Under the pieces are notes generated by a model. The model ran no database searches. It was not told the DNA's origin and was given only the letters and a program-made list of their open reading frames with translations. From Marinilabiliaceae bacterium (GTDB lineage Bacteria > Bacteroidota > Bacteroidia > Bacteroidales > Marinilabiliaceae), in the NCBI GenBank assembly GCA_009777175.1, contig WRMI01000027.1, positions 1 to 38,076 on the forward strand: a stretch of 38,076 nt of DNA. Direction: 5' to 3'. Each line of letters starts with the position of its first letter. Position 1 is the first letter of the stretch. Shown one piece after another: positions 1 to 8,873 of this stretch. The translations under genes were made by a program, and so were the position numbers.

Positions 1-181
1 CAATGGTTCGACATGGCTCACTAACCACCTTAATAGATGATGAAATCTCCTACATGTCATGCTGAACTTGTTTCAGCATCCCCTTTGTTTTTAGGGGATT
101 GCGGGTCAAGCCCGCAATGACAGGTCGAGTTGTTATATTCTTTTTCTATTAAGGTGGTTAGTGAGCCATGTCGAACCATTG
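1..181. repeat. MITE/cruciform-like palindromic element with 36-bp perfect terminal inverted repeats
   Basis: Bases 1-36 are the exact reverse complement of 146-181. Inside this stem are further hairpins: GCTGAA/TTCAGC around 61-77, CCCC/GGGG around 79-97, and ATTGCGGG (98-105) with CCCGCAAT (111-118). TGTCAT (55-60) and ATGACA (117-122) also pair. The whole can fold into a branched cruciform. There is no coding capacity, so a non-autonomous (MITE-like) or REP-type element is the best description. The element begins at base 1, so it may continue outside the window. Confidence 0.85.
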
Positions 182-193
182 TTCTGTAAAAAA

Positions 194-213
194 AATAAGG
201 TATGAATAAGGTT
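194..213 (+). repeat. AATAAGGT double motif, copy 1
   Basis: AATAAGGTATGAATAAGGTT is a direct double of AATAAGGT. Close copies occur at 24620-24638 (opposite strand) and 35029-35048. The rest of 182-329 is AT-rich with nothing else recognisable. Confidence 0.5.
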
Positions 214-329
214 ATTTTTTGAAAAGATTAAATTTAAAACATAAATTATTGAAATCCAACTATATAAATATTGAATAAAAATTTAATCGGTTAATAGTGA
301 TTTTTTTTAATAAAAAAGTTTTATACAGA

Positions 330-361
330 TTTGGAAATCAAAAAATTTTAATCTACTTTTG
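330..361 (+). promoter_or_regulatory. Bacteroidota-type promoter for the TPR histidine kinase
   Basis: TTTG at 330-333 (-33 box), a 20-bp spacer, then TACTTTTG at 354-361, which matches the Bacteroidota primary-sigma -7 consensus TAnnTTTG. The start codon follows at 407. This is one of the two best promoter matches in the window. Confidence 0.75.
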
Positions 362-406
362 CACCGTTTTTTTTCAATATTTATTTATATAAAAATTATT
401 AATATT

Positions 407-2452
407 ATGAATTTCTTAAAAAATCGCAAACATTTTAGATATGCAATTTTATTTTTGTTATTGCTATTGAGTTGGGGAAATCTTACTTCCCAATATACAG
501 ACCATCGAGACCGCAAAGTTGATTCTCTGGAATATATCTTAGCGTCGGAAAATCCCAAAGGGAAAAAATTAGCCAATATTTATCGCGATTTAATGTGGGG
601 TTATGAACAATCAGATTTAGAAAAATCAGTAGACTTTGCCCGAAAATGTGTTGAAACAGCCGTTCCTGTTAAAGAATGGTGGTGCGCATCAGACGGATAT
701 ATGATGTTGGGTATTTATTTTACATATATGTCTCAGTTTGATAGCGCAATGTACTATTATAATCAAGCATTTGATGCAGTTGAACTTTCAAAAGGAATTG
801 TTGAAGAATCAAAAATTGACGATAGAATTTCTTCTATTTATGGCAATTTAGGCAACCTCAAAAATTATCAGGGGAAATTTATAGAAGCTATTGATTATTA
901 CTATAAGGCGTTGAGAATTTTCGAGAAACACGATTGGAAAGAGAGTCAAAATGTTGTCTATATAAATAGTGGAGAACTATTTTTAAGTATGAATAACCTC
1001 ACCAAGGCAGAACAAAACTTTTTAAAAGCTGATTCAATAGCAAATTTAACAGAGAATCCGGGACGAATAGCCTCAGCAAAATTTCGTCTCGGCAAAGTAT
1101 ATCATATTTTGCATCAATACGATAAAGCATTATATAACTTAGAGTTAGCCTACGATTACTTTTTTTCCAGTCCCGAAGAAGGTAGGTTGAAGCCCGCTAT
1201 TCTTAACCATTTAGCACGTGTATATTTTTGGGGATATGAAAATGATAAAAAAGCGGAAGAATATATCAATATGGCATTAGAAACACCCGAAAGGTCATAT
1301 ACACCTAGTGATAAAGCGGCCTCGTTACAGGTACTTTCTGCAATATATTTTGCCCGCTCTGATTGGAAAAACGCCGAAAAAAATGCTCTCGAATCTCTAA
1401 AGTTGGACGATAGTCAACCTCTTCATAACTTAGTTCTTTATAGTATTTTGGCAAAAGTTTATTCATATCAAAATAAACCTATTCTTGCCTCTGAATATAT
1501 AAATAAAATGAATAACGATCAATGGGCTTCGCAGCTTTATCAATCAACACTCTCGGAAATGGAAGTAATATATGAAACCGAAAAAAAGGAGATGGAAATT
1601 GAACGACAACAACAAATGATAGAACAACAAACATTAGAGCGCCAATTTCTTATCATAGGAATATCACTTATTGCAATAATTCTTCTTATGTTGGTATTTT
1701 TGCTACGCCTACGTATTCGCAAATCTCGAACTCTATCAGAACTTAATAATGCACTTGCCGAAACTAATGCCACAAAAGATAAGTTTTTCAACATTATTTC
1801 GCATGACCTAAAAAATCCTGCAATATCTCAACGAGAGGCAATTAAGTTGCTCAACAACAAAGGATTACAAATGGATAGCGTTGCTTTGCAAGAATTCTAT
1901 GAAGAACTACTTACTTCTGCTGATAGTCAGGTAGCATTGCTTAAAAATCTGCTTGAGTGGGCAAGTTTGCAAACTGACAAACTTACATGTCAACCCATTA
2001 AATTTGACATTGGACAACAGTTAAGTGCTGACGTTGAACTTATCCGTAAAATGGCTGAAAACAAAGGAATAAGTTTTATTACAAAGATTCCATCTGAAAC
2101 TTTTGTTACCGCCGATGCAAGTATGATATCAACAGTGGTTCGCAATCTGCTCACAAATGCGATAAAATTTACCAAAGAAGGCGGAAATGTAACATTAGAA
2201 ATTTCCCCTGTTAATGACGGTGCGCAATCATCAACAATTTTCTCTGTTATTGATACAGGTTTAGGTATGTCTGAAGAAACATTACACAATATCTTCCGAA
2301 TAGATTATCATCATAAAACAAAAGGCACAGCCGGCGAAACAGGTACAGGATTAGGATTAATTGTTTGCCGCGAATTGCTTGAAAAACACGGAACACAATT
2401 AAAAGTTGAAAGCGTTGCCGGAGAAGGAAGTAAGTTTAGTTTTGTTTTGTAA
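407..2452 (+). CDS. TPR-containing sensor histidine kinase (orphan)
   Basis: A 681-residue membrane sensor kinase. It has an N-terminal signal or anchor (about residues 10-30), a long region of tetratricopeptide-like helical repeats (about 40-385), a coiled coil rich in E and Q, one transmembrane segment (about 414-435), then a kinase core. The phospho-accepting H-box has His466 in SHDLKNP, the N-box is NLLTNAIKF (580-588), and the ATP-binding G-boxes are DTGLGM (616-621) and GTGLGL (646-651), so all catalytic boxes are intact. The ATG at 407 is preferred over an in-frame TTG at 359 because that TTG lies inside the promoter -7 box. The family usually senses through TPRs and phosphorylates a response regulator; no regulator gene is adjacent, so its partner must lie elsewhere. 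The ligand is unknown. Confidence 0.9.
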   Translation: MNFLKNRKHFRYAILFLLLLLSWGNLTSQYTDHRDRKVDSLEYILASENPKGKKLANIYRDLMWGYEQSDLEKSVDFARKCVETAVPVKEWWCASDGYMMLGIYFTYMSQFDSAMYYYNQAFDAVELSKGIVEESKIDDRISSIYGNLGNLKNYQGKFIEAIDYYYKALRIFEKHDWKESQNVVYINSGELFLSMNNLTKAEQNFLKADSIANLTENPGRIASAKFRLGKVYHILHQYDKALYNLELAYDYFFSSPEEGRLKPAILNHLARVYFWGYENDKKAEEYINMALETPERSYTPSDKAASLQVLSAIYFARSDWKNAEKNALESLKLDDSQPLHNLVLYSILAKVYSYQNKPILASEYINKMNNDQWASQLYQSTLSEMEVIYETEKKEMEIERQQQMIEQQTLERQFLIIGISLIAIILLMLVFLLRLRIRKSRTLSELNNALAETNATKDKFFNIISHDLKNPAISQREAIKLLNNKGLQMDSVALQEFYEELLTSADSQVALLKNLLEWASLQTDKLTCQPIKFDIGQQLSADVELIRKMAENKGISFITKIPSETFVTADASMISTVVRNLLTNAIKFTKEGGNVTLEISPVNDGAQSSTIFSVIDTGLGMSEETLHNIFRIDYHHKTKGTAGETGTGLGLIVCRELLEKHGTQLKVESVAGEGSKFSFVL

Positions 2453-2485
2453 AAATTTTTTGCAAATTCCTTATTTTTGGTTTTC

Positions 2486-2582
2486 CCCCGAGTTGCGCTT
2501 TTTGGGCGACCGCAAGGGTACGCCCCTACCGGGTTATCTACGTGGCACTCTACCGAGTGCTGCTGCGTGGGGTGTGGAGATG
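2486..2582 (+). repeat. Interspersed ~100-bp repeat, copy 1
   Basis: The stretch from CCCCGAGTTG to GGTGTGGAGATG is repeated with small changes at 20455-20560. It contains a GCACTC/GAGTGC hairpin. An open frame runs through it, but the shared sequence is non-coding in both settings and the encoded peptides resemble the spurious proteins often predicted from such repeats. It fills the spacer between two convergent operons. Confidence 0.75.
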
Positions 2583-2596
2583 TTGTGGGGTTTTTT

Positions 2597-2614
2597 GCAT
2601 TCCGTTTGGAATGC
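2597..2614. repeat. Short hairpin GCATTCC-GTTT-GGAATGC
   Basis: A perfect 7-bp stem with a 4-base loop, preceded by a T-run. A near copy with the same preceding T-run lies at 15867-15884. The T-run is on the 5' side on the plus strand, and on the minus strand the hairpin is followed by A rather than U, so it does not fit a standard intrinsic terminator. It is more likely part of a dispersed repeat. Confidence 0.5.
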
Positions 2615-2710
2615 ATTGAATTTATTGAAATGAATGCATCGCTTGGTAGAAAATAGCTACCCCCAAGCAAACTTGAAAGTTGCGGAACATATCAATCATA
2701 ATTTTATAAC

Positions 2711-4276
2711 CTAATTTTTCATTAACCTAAATTTATTGTTATCGTTTGTGTTAGCAAAGAATAGTCTGATTTCTTTACCTTCAACTTCTTCAAAAGGCAA
2801 TTTATGGGTTCCGGGGTTTTGTCTTTGTATGGTCAATATACATTTTCCGTCTGTTTTGCTTATGGGAAAACTATTTTGTTTGGCGATGACAATAATTTGA
2901 GGAAGTATAACATTTGGATTCTTACAACAAATTTCTACCGAAGCAGATTTTGTGAACAATTTTTTAACTATAACTTTGTAATCTACAACAATTGGGGGTG
3001 GTGGGGTAACAGAAGAATTAATTCCCTTAATTATACGCATTTGTGAAATGGCATTAGCCGCTTCAGGATAGTCGGCACACACTTCTATGGTTTTACCAAA
3101 AAGGTTAAGTTTTTTTTCGTTATCAGTTTCATCTGATGCTTGCTGGTAATAATTTTTTGCCTTGTTTATTTCTTCGTTGCATTTTGTTTCAAATTCCACT
3201 AAATTTTTGTTAGCGCTATCAAAGATTTTCAGTTCTTTTGTTTTCCTTTGTGCCGCAAAAAAATTTTTTTTGGTTATTAATACTCTGATTGCGTTTTCAA
3301 AACTCTCTTCTTTGTTGAGTTCGATATTTAATTTTTCTATTTCGGGGTTTGTAGTCCATACTAATATGGCATCTTTAGCCATTTTTTTTGCTTCTTCTAA
3401 ATTATTTTTTGAGATATAATGCCTGCATTTTTTTATGTAATATTCAAGGATAAATTGTTCTGCTATCTGCTTAGGTATTTGTTCTTTTGCGCACAGTTTG
3501 AGCAAATTTTCATAAACCTCTAATGAAAACGTGCCGGCTGATATTGTAAAGTCTATCAAATCTTTTATTTCGTCAAAATTTTCAAAGTGCATAGAATTTA
3601 TGTATCGCGTTTTCATAATTTCGTTTTCAAAGCAGTTTTGACAAGTGCCCGCTAAGGATTCCGTAGCAGTATTAATTGCAGTTTTATTGCTATTTTCTGA
3701 TGCTTCTTTGTATATTTTTGCTGCTTTGTTTCGCAACTCTGCGCAGGAAGTTGCTGATGAAAGCGATAGAAAGTCAAACAGATTCTTTTTACCTACCGTT
3801 TTTAATTTTGCGCGTATATCTTTAATTAGGGATTCTTCCAGAATTGGTAGGCAATTATTTGTGGAGTGCGACTCTTCTTTTTCATTTTTTCGTTTTACTT
3901 TTAAAATTTCTAATATTTCATTTTCAGGAAGTTGAAATTTTTTTGTTAATGCCATTAATGCATTCATATTTATTTCGCCATCTTTCACAACTAATGTACC
4001 TGCAATTTTAATCTTTTCAATTATTTGATTTTTACGCTCTTGTAATATTCTTTTTGCTGCTTCTGCCTCAATTTTTCTTGTTTGTGGATTCTGTAAAATT
4101 CGCTTAATTTGGGATAAATTATCTAAGTTTTTTTTTGCCTCAATACCAATTCTTGGGGTGTCAACAATTCTATTCCATTGTTGTTTTTTTGCTTCAATGG
4201 CTTTATTAACAGTTATTTCGTCTATTATCGAAGGGTCTAATTCCAATAATATGTAGAAGTTTTCTCTGTTTTCCAT
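2711..4276 (-). CDS. Tandem J-like (HPD-less) helical-repeat protein of the Hsp70 operon
   Basis: A 521-residue cytoplasmic protein, last gene of the Hsp70 operon, 9 bp after the Hsp70-VWA gene. Residues 6-70 have the layout of a J domain (a start like FYILLELDP and an end like ILQNPQTRK), but the HPD tripeptide that stimulates Hsp70 ATPase is replaced by VDT. Residues about 165-230 look like a second degenerate J-like unit (LFDFLSLS to MKTRYIN) with a CQNC pair at 212-215. A helical region (about 240-415), a proline stretch (425-428) and a beta-rich C-terminal domain (about 430-521) follow. No signal peptide or membrane segment is seen. By position and fold it is probably the co-chaperone or adaptor of the two Hsp70s; this is inference, since without HPD it should bind rather than activate in the usual way. 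Confidence 0.75.
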   Translation of the reverse strand: MENRENFYILLELDPSIIDEITVNKAIEAKKQQWNRIVDTPRIGIEAKKNLDNLSQIKRILQNPQTRKIEAEAAKRILQERKNQIIEKIKIAGTLVVKDGEINMNALMALTKKFQLPENEILEILKVKRKNEKEESHSTNNCLPILEESLIKDIRAKLKTVGKKNLFDFLSLSSATSCAELRNKAAKIYKEASENSNKTAINTATESLAGTCQNCFENEIMKTRYINSMHFENFDEIKDLIDFTISAGTFSLEVYENLLKLCAKEQIPKQIAEQFILEYYIKKCRHYISKNNLEEAKKMAKDAILVWTTNPEIEKLNIELNKEESFENAIRVLITKKNFFAAQRKTKELKIFDSANKNLVEFETKCNEEINKAKNYYQQASDETDNEKKLNLFGKTIEVCADYPEAANAISQMRIIKGINSSVTPPPPIVVDYKVIVKKLFTKSASVEICCKNPNVILPQIIVIAKQNSFPISKTDGKCILTIQRQNPGTHKLPFEEVEGKEIRLFFANTNDNNKFRLMKN

Positions 4277-4285
4277 ATTTTTGCT

Positions 4286-6355
4286 TTAAACTCTTAATTT
4301 TCCTGCTGATTCAGTAATTACTTGGGCAATTTTACTGAATGATGTAACTAATCCGTCAATATTTGTGAACATTGCGTTTTTGTCAGATGTTGCAATCTCT
4401 TTTAAAAATTTTAGATCAGCTTTTCCAAATCCTATTGCAATAATCTCTATTCCTTGTGCTGCGCACTTTTTCGCTTTTTCGATGGCAATATTTTGTCGAA
4501 GCCACATGCCATCTGTAAGAACAATAACAAATCGGTGGGTGTCCATGTTTTTCAGTAAATCCGCTGCTTTATCAAATGGGTGAGTAGCATTTCCCCAGCC
4601 AACAGTTCCTTCATGTTTCATTAATGTCCAATTATCAATGCCCGAAAAAAGCAACTTTTTGTCTTGTGTAAGTTCCTGATTAACTTGCACTTTGTCAGCG
4701 AAAGGCATTAAAGAGACGGAGGTTTTTGATAAATCTAACTTATTTACAAACTCTTTCGCAGCCTTTTGTGCTTGCTTTAAAGGTTGTCCCGCCATACTAC
4801 CCGATAAATCAACGGCAAACACTACCGACAAGCGAGAAGTAACAGTTATTTGTTGTTGTTCTGGAGGCATGTCTATCCATGACATATCTTCGGGCAAAGG
4901 AGTTTGTCTCATTTGTAGTTTTTTTTGTGTTTCTCGCTGTGTAGCGGCAATTTGTACCGTTCCGTTCTTGTCATAATTATACTCAACATCAATAATTGAA
5001 ACTCCCGCTGCTGTTTTTTCTATTCCTGAAAAAAGAAATTTCCCTACAATATTTCCATCACCAATTATTTCGGTTTCACATTGTGTTAAATATATTTCCA
5101 TTTCGTTGTTTTCGCTTTTGGCGGTATAAAATCGATAGGGTCTTGTTTCGTGTGCGGGAATTGTTTTGTTTTTGGGAATAATAATAGAATTTATATATTT
5201 TGTTCGGTCGTTGTTTTCGGCTATCATGCCTAAACTGTGGCTCATAACCTCTTCTATATTGAAAGATTTTTTTCCTGAAAGAGAAAGTGTCGGGTTTTCT
5301 TTTTCCAATTCGTTTTTTGCACAGATAGCGGCACCAAGGCACACGGCTTCGTCCACGTTAATTCCTTTAATTGGTTGTTTGCCCGACATTCTTTCTACCC
5401 ACTCGCTTACCGCGGGCATTTTTGTTGAGCCACCCACTAATAATACGCCATCTATATCTTTCCAATTAAGTGCGGCTTCTTTTAGAGTTTTTTCGGCTTC
5501 TAAGGCTGTTTGTTGCAGTAGGTCTTCTGTTATTTCTTCAAATTTAGAGCGAGAAATTTCATAATTTCCTCTGTTTCCGTCACAAACGATTGAAAATTTA
5601 GCAAAATAAGCAGTTGAAAGTTGTTTTTTAGTATTTTCCGCTTTAACAAGTAGGTCGTTGAAAGCAATTTTATTTTCAATGGGGTCTGTTCCAAACTCTT
5701 CTTTGAATTTAGTAGCAAAATAGCTAATTAACCTGTCGTCCCATTCTTTACCACCTAATTCGTGGGCGCCGCCCGTTGCAATAACTTTGATAACATTTTC
5801 TTCGATTTTCATTATTGTAACGTCAAAAGTACCTCCACCGAGGTCATAGACCATAATTGTTTGGTTTTTATCTTGCTTAATACCGAAGGCAATGGCTGCT
5901 GCAGTGGGTTCATTAATTATCTTTAATACTTTTAGCCCTGCATTTTCGGCGGCATTGATTGTAGCCTTTCTCTGAAAGTCGTTAAAATAAGCGGGTACTG
6001 TAATAACAGCACTACTGATTTTTTTGTTCAAAACAGTTTCGGCATCTTCTTTTATTTTTTTGAGTAAAATAGATGACAAATCAGTAGCATTAAACACTTT
6101 TCCATGGAAACTTCTTTCAAAATTTTCATTTCCCATTCTTCTTTTGAAAAGAGAGACAATGTTTTCTTCTCCAAAAAACTGCCTCTCTTTTGCTTCATAA
6201 CCAACTATTGTTTCGTTGGCATTTTCAAAATATATAACGGAAGGAGTAAGTGTATCTCCTGTTAAATTTTTTATGACAACGGGTTTTCCATATTCGTCAA
6301 TAGTAGCAATCGCCGAAAATGTAGTTCCTAAATCGATACCTATAGCGGTTTCCAT
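4286..6355 (-). CDS. Hsp70 (DnaK-type ATPase) fused to a von Willebrand factor A domain
   Basis: A 689-residue fusion. Residues 1-350 form an intact actin-like Hsp70 nucleotide-binding domain: IDLGTT (7-12), NEPTAAA (148-154), DLGGGTFDV (171-179), VGGSTK (307-312). Residues about 365-485 resemble a substrate-binding beta domain. The usual helical lid is absent, and from about 505 to the end there is a VWA domain with a complete metal-binding MIDAS site: DLSGSM (516-521), Thr591 and Asp615. VWA domains bind partners through a divalent metal, so the fusion suggests ATP-controlled assembly with a specific protein. It sits 3 bp after the lid-less DnaK gene and 9 bp before the J-like gene, so it is surely co-transcribed. 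No export signal is seen. The domain assignment is firm; the job is inferred. Confidence 0.88.
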   Translation of the reverse strand: METAIGIDLGTTFSAIATIDEYGKPVVIKNLTGDTLTPSVIYFENANETIVGYEAKERQFFGEENIVSLFKRRMGNENFERSFHGKVFNATDLSSILLKKIKEDAETVLNKKISSAVITVPAYFNDFQRKATINAAENAGLKVLKIINEPTAAAIAFGIKQDKNQTIMVYDLGGGTFDVTIMKIEENVIKVIATGGAHELGGKEWDDRLISYFATKFKEEFGTDPIENKIAFNDLLVKAENTKKQLSTAYFAKFSIVCDGNRGNYEISRSKFEEITEDLLQQTALEAEKTLKEAALNWKDIDGVLLVGGSTKMPAVSEWVERMSGKQPIKGINVDEAVCLGAAICAKNELEKENPTLSLSGKKSFNIEEVMSHSLGMIAENNDRTKYINSIIIPKNKTIPAHETRPYRFYTAKSENNEMEIYLTQCETEIIGDGNIVGKFLFSGIEKTAAGVSIIDVEYNYDKNGTVQIAATQRETQKKLQMRQTPLPEDMSWIDMPPEQQQITVTSRLSVVFAVDLSGSMAGQPLKQAQKAAKEFVNKLDLSKTSVSLMPFADKVQVNQELTQDKKLLFSGIDNWTLMKHEGTVGWGNATHPFDKAADLLKNMDTHRFVIVLTDGMWLRQNIAIEKAKKCAAQGIEIIAIGFGKADLKFLKEIATSDKNAMFTNIDGLVTSFSKIAQVITESAGKLRV

Positions 6356-6358
6356 ACT

Positions 6359-8008
6359 TCATGACACTATGAGGGCGTTACTTCTTTCTTTTGCTTTGGC
6401 AAGTTCTTCTTCACTCATTGCCGAGGCAATTTCAATTGAAAAGTTTACTTCATTATTAGCGGTCTTTTCTACGGCATTAACTTCAAGTAGTCCTTCTTCG
6501 CTTATTTTGAAGGTAACTTCAACAGGCGACCCAGCGGGAAGATTCGGCGGAAGCCCTTCAATAATTCCTTCACCAATTTCGGTCGAAGTTGCTACATCGG
6601 TATGGTCTTCTCGTTTGTTATTTTCAAATACTGAAATTTTTATATTATTCTGATTAGCTTCATACGTTTTATATCTTTTTGTACAGCAGAAAGGAATTTC
6701 AGATTGTATCTTAATTATATTCGAAACAATTTTATTGTTATTGTTATCATACGCTTCTATGCCAAAACTTTTACTAATAACGTTTTTAATTTCCTTAATA
6801 TCTTTTCTTTTTGGAGGTAAGAATCCGTCATTTTCAAATTTTTCTTCAATTTGTTTCCACACGTTATCGGGTATGTCATAGAGGTTTATGTCGGTTTCAC
6901 TTTTCCCCATAATTTGTGCGGCTTTCTTAATAATTTCAGATTTTAATGCTAATTGATGACCATAAATGGCGGCTCCTTTTGCTACCGATTCGTCAGGGTC
7001 GAAAGTTTCAATGGGAACGTTGGGGAAATTGCGCGTTAATACTTCTTTTATTTGCGGTATCTTAGTAGAGCCGCCAACGAGTAATATTTTGTCGAATGTT
7101 TCAATTCCTTTCAGATCCTTTGCATCGTCAAGCATTTTATTTGTCAGATTTACTGTTCTTTCGGCGAGGTCGATGGTTATTTCGTCAAATTTTTCTTTCG
7201 TAATTTCAATGTTTGCTCTGTCGGTTCCGTAGAGGATGGCTACTTTTGTTTTTTCTCTCGTAGAAAGCGATTTTTTGGCTACTTCCGAATTTATTTGTAA
7301 GTCGCCATAAGTTTCGGCGTTGGCAAAGATGTCTTCTTCTACATTAGTCTCGTCTTTAAACTTGTCGGCAAAGTATGCCATAAGTCTGTCGTCCCAATTT
7401 TTACCACCTAAATTATGCTCGCCGCCTGTAACTTTTACTTCTATATTTTGGGGCGAAATTTGTATCATTGTAACATCAAATGTTCCGCCTCCAAGGTCGT
7501 AAACGAGTATTGTTTGGTCGTTTAATTTGTCAATTCCGTAGGCAAGGGCGGCTGCCGTTGGCTCGTTGATTATTGATTTAACGTTGAGACCCGCTATTTC
7601 ACCTGCTCGTTTCGTGGCTTCTCTTTCGTTGAGCCCAAAATAAGCAGGACAGGTTATTACAACGTCTTTGACTTCATAACCAACACTATCAGACGCATCT
7701 TTAACAAGTTTTTTCAAAATATAGGCTGATACTTCTTCGGGCTTATAATCGTTTTCATTTGCCGTAAAAAGATAGTTCTCGTCACCCATCTTCCTTTTTA
7801 TGAGGGTAACAACTTTTTCGGGGTCAGTTTTTAGCATATTCTTTGCCTCGCTGCCTACAATTATCGATTCTTTGCTCTCAAAACAGACAACTGATGGCGT
7901 TGTCAGCTCATTATCTTTGTTAGGTACTATTGTCGGCTTGCCATGTTCATCAACGTAGGCAATGCACGAATAGGTTGTTCCTAAATCTATTCCAAAAATT
8001 TTTTCCAT
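6359..8008 (-). CDS. Short DnaK-like Hsp70 without helical lid
   Basis: A 549-residue Hsp70, against about 640 for housekeeping DnaK. The ATPase domain is intact (IDLGTT 7-12, NEPTAAA 148-154, DLGGGTFDV 171-179, VGGSTK 311-316). An extra segment of about 50 residues (355-405) precedes the substrate-binding beta domain (about 408-530), and the DVLLLD-type interdomain linker is not recognisable (the junction reads like ISKSFGIEA). The helical lid and the acidic C-terminal tail are missing. Gene order GrpE-like - this gene - Hsp70-VWA - J-like, with gaps of 6, 3 and 9 bp, shows a dedicated chaperone operon. The changed linker and missing lid argue against a general folding role. It is not the housekeeping dnaK, whose product should have lid and linker. 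Confidence 0.88.
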   Translation of the reverse strand: MEKIFGIDLGTTYSCIAYVDEHGKPTIVPNKDNELTTPSVVCFESKESIIVGSEAKNMLKTDPEKVVTLIKRKMGDENYLFTANENDYKPEEVSAYILKKLVKDASDSVGYEVKDVVITCPAYFGLNEREATKRAGEIAGLNVKSIINEPTAAALAYGIDKLNDQTILVYDLGGGTFDVTMIQISPQNIEVKVTGGEHNLGGKNWDDRLMAYFADKFKDETNVEEDIFANAETYGDLQINSEVAKKSLSTREKTKVAILYGTDRANIEITKEKFDEITIDLAERTVNLTNKMLDDAKDLKGIETFDKILLVGGSTKIPQIKEVLTRNFPNVPIETFDPDESVAKGAAIYGHQLALKSEIIKKAAQIMGKSETDINLYDIPDNVWKQIEEKFENDGFLPPKRKDIKEIKNVISKSFGIEAYDNNNNKIVSNIIKIQSEIPFCCTKRYKTYEANQNNIKISVFENNKREDHTDVATSTEIGEGIIEGLPPNLPAGSPVEVTFKISEEGLLEVNAVEKTANNEVNFSIEIASAMSEEELAKAKERSNALIVS

Positions 8009-8014
8009 GGTTTA

Positions 8015-8797
8015 TTATTTATTATTTATTTCTTGATTTTCATATTTATAACACGATATGTGTTCTGGTCTGATTATTTTTCCGTCCATCATAAATCCTT
8101 TTTTTATTCGCCTACACACTGTTTTATCTTTTTCTGCTAAATCGGTTGCTACGGTTTCTACAATTTTTTGTTTCAAAAAATCAATATTTTCTCCTTCTAC
8201 CATAAACGCTTCTACGCCATTGTCATTTAAGAGTGCCTCTAAATCTTCTGAAAATGAACCAAATAGTTTTAATAGTTTTGGAACATTGATTTCTGAAATA
8301 TCGGTTTCAGAATGTTTTTTGTAGAGCGTTGTGTAGTCGTCAATCAAAAGTATAACCTTATGGATAAAAGGTGAAAGAAATTTTTTTAATAAATCGTTCT
8401 TATATTCCTGATTTTCAGCATGTAGTTTGTCAATAATACCTTCTTTATGCTTGTCATATTTAAGTTTTTGTTCGAACTGTTTCGACAAATCTGATAGCAT
8501 CTCTTTTAGTTCGCTTAACTCTACATTATTTGCAGAGGGAGGCTCCTCATTGGGTTCTTCAATGGATTCTTCATCGACGGTCGCAACTTGCTGGTAACAG
8601 TCTATTTGCTCGGACTTATCCGTTGCCTCAAATGTTTTTTCTTGTTCAACAACAGGTTGTATACTGTCGATATCAACATTTTCAGTTTCAGACGGTACCA
8701 CTTCTTGCGAACTTACGTCCACTTCTGCGGACGTAAAAGATTGTTCTCCATTTTCATTATCATTAAATGAAGAATATAGGTCTGATATGTTTTTCAT
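8015..8797 (-). CDS. GrpE-like nucleotide exchange factor of the accessory Hsp70 operon
   Basis: A 260-residue protein with an acidic, low-complexity N-terminal half (about 1-85), a predicted coiled coil (about 90-130), a helical segment, and a C-terminal stretch ending in KKGFMMDGKIIRPEH. This matches the end of the GrpE beta domain, where canonical GrpE has a glycine, an IRPA-type motif and a closing strand. GrpE drives ADP release from DnaK. It is first in the operon, 6 bp before the lid-less DnaK, which supports the assignment despite divergence. The ATG at 8797 is chosen over an in-frame TTG at 8857, because the extra residues look unrelated. No convincing -7 box was found in the 76-bp upstream gap, so its promoter is unknown. 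Confidence 0.75.
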   Translation of the reverse strand: MKNISDLYSSFNDNENGEQSFTSAEVDVSSQEVVPSETENVDIDSIQPVVEQEKTFEATDKSEQIDCYQQVATVDEESIEEPNEEPPSANNVELSELKEMLSDLSKQFEQKLKYDKHKEGIIDKLHAENQEYKNDLLKKFLSPFIHKVILLIDDYTTLYKKHSETDISEINVPKLLKLFGSFSEDLEALLNDNGVEAFMVEGENIDFLKQKIVETVATDLAEKDKTVCRRIKKGFMMDGKIIRPEHISCYKYENQEINNK

Positions 8798-8873
8798 GGT
8801 TGTAATGGATTGAGGATTAAGCCTTTTTTTCCTTTGTAGGTTACTAGGGCAACGCAATTTAATTTATTTACTA

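Noticed and set aside
2597-2614. Intrinsic terminator for the convergent operons
   Set aside because: The T-run is on the wrong side of the stem in both directions, and the same block recurs as part of a repeat.
2406-2633. A 75-codon open frame past the histidine kinase end
   Set aside because: It is mostly the dispersed 100-bp repeat and overlaps the end of the kinase gene; no coding signal.
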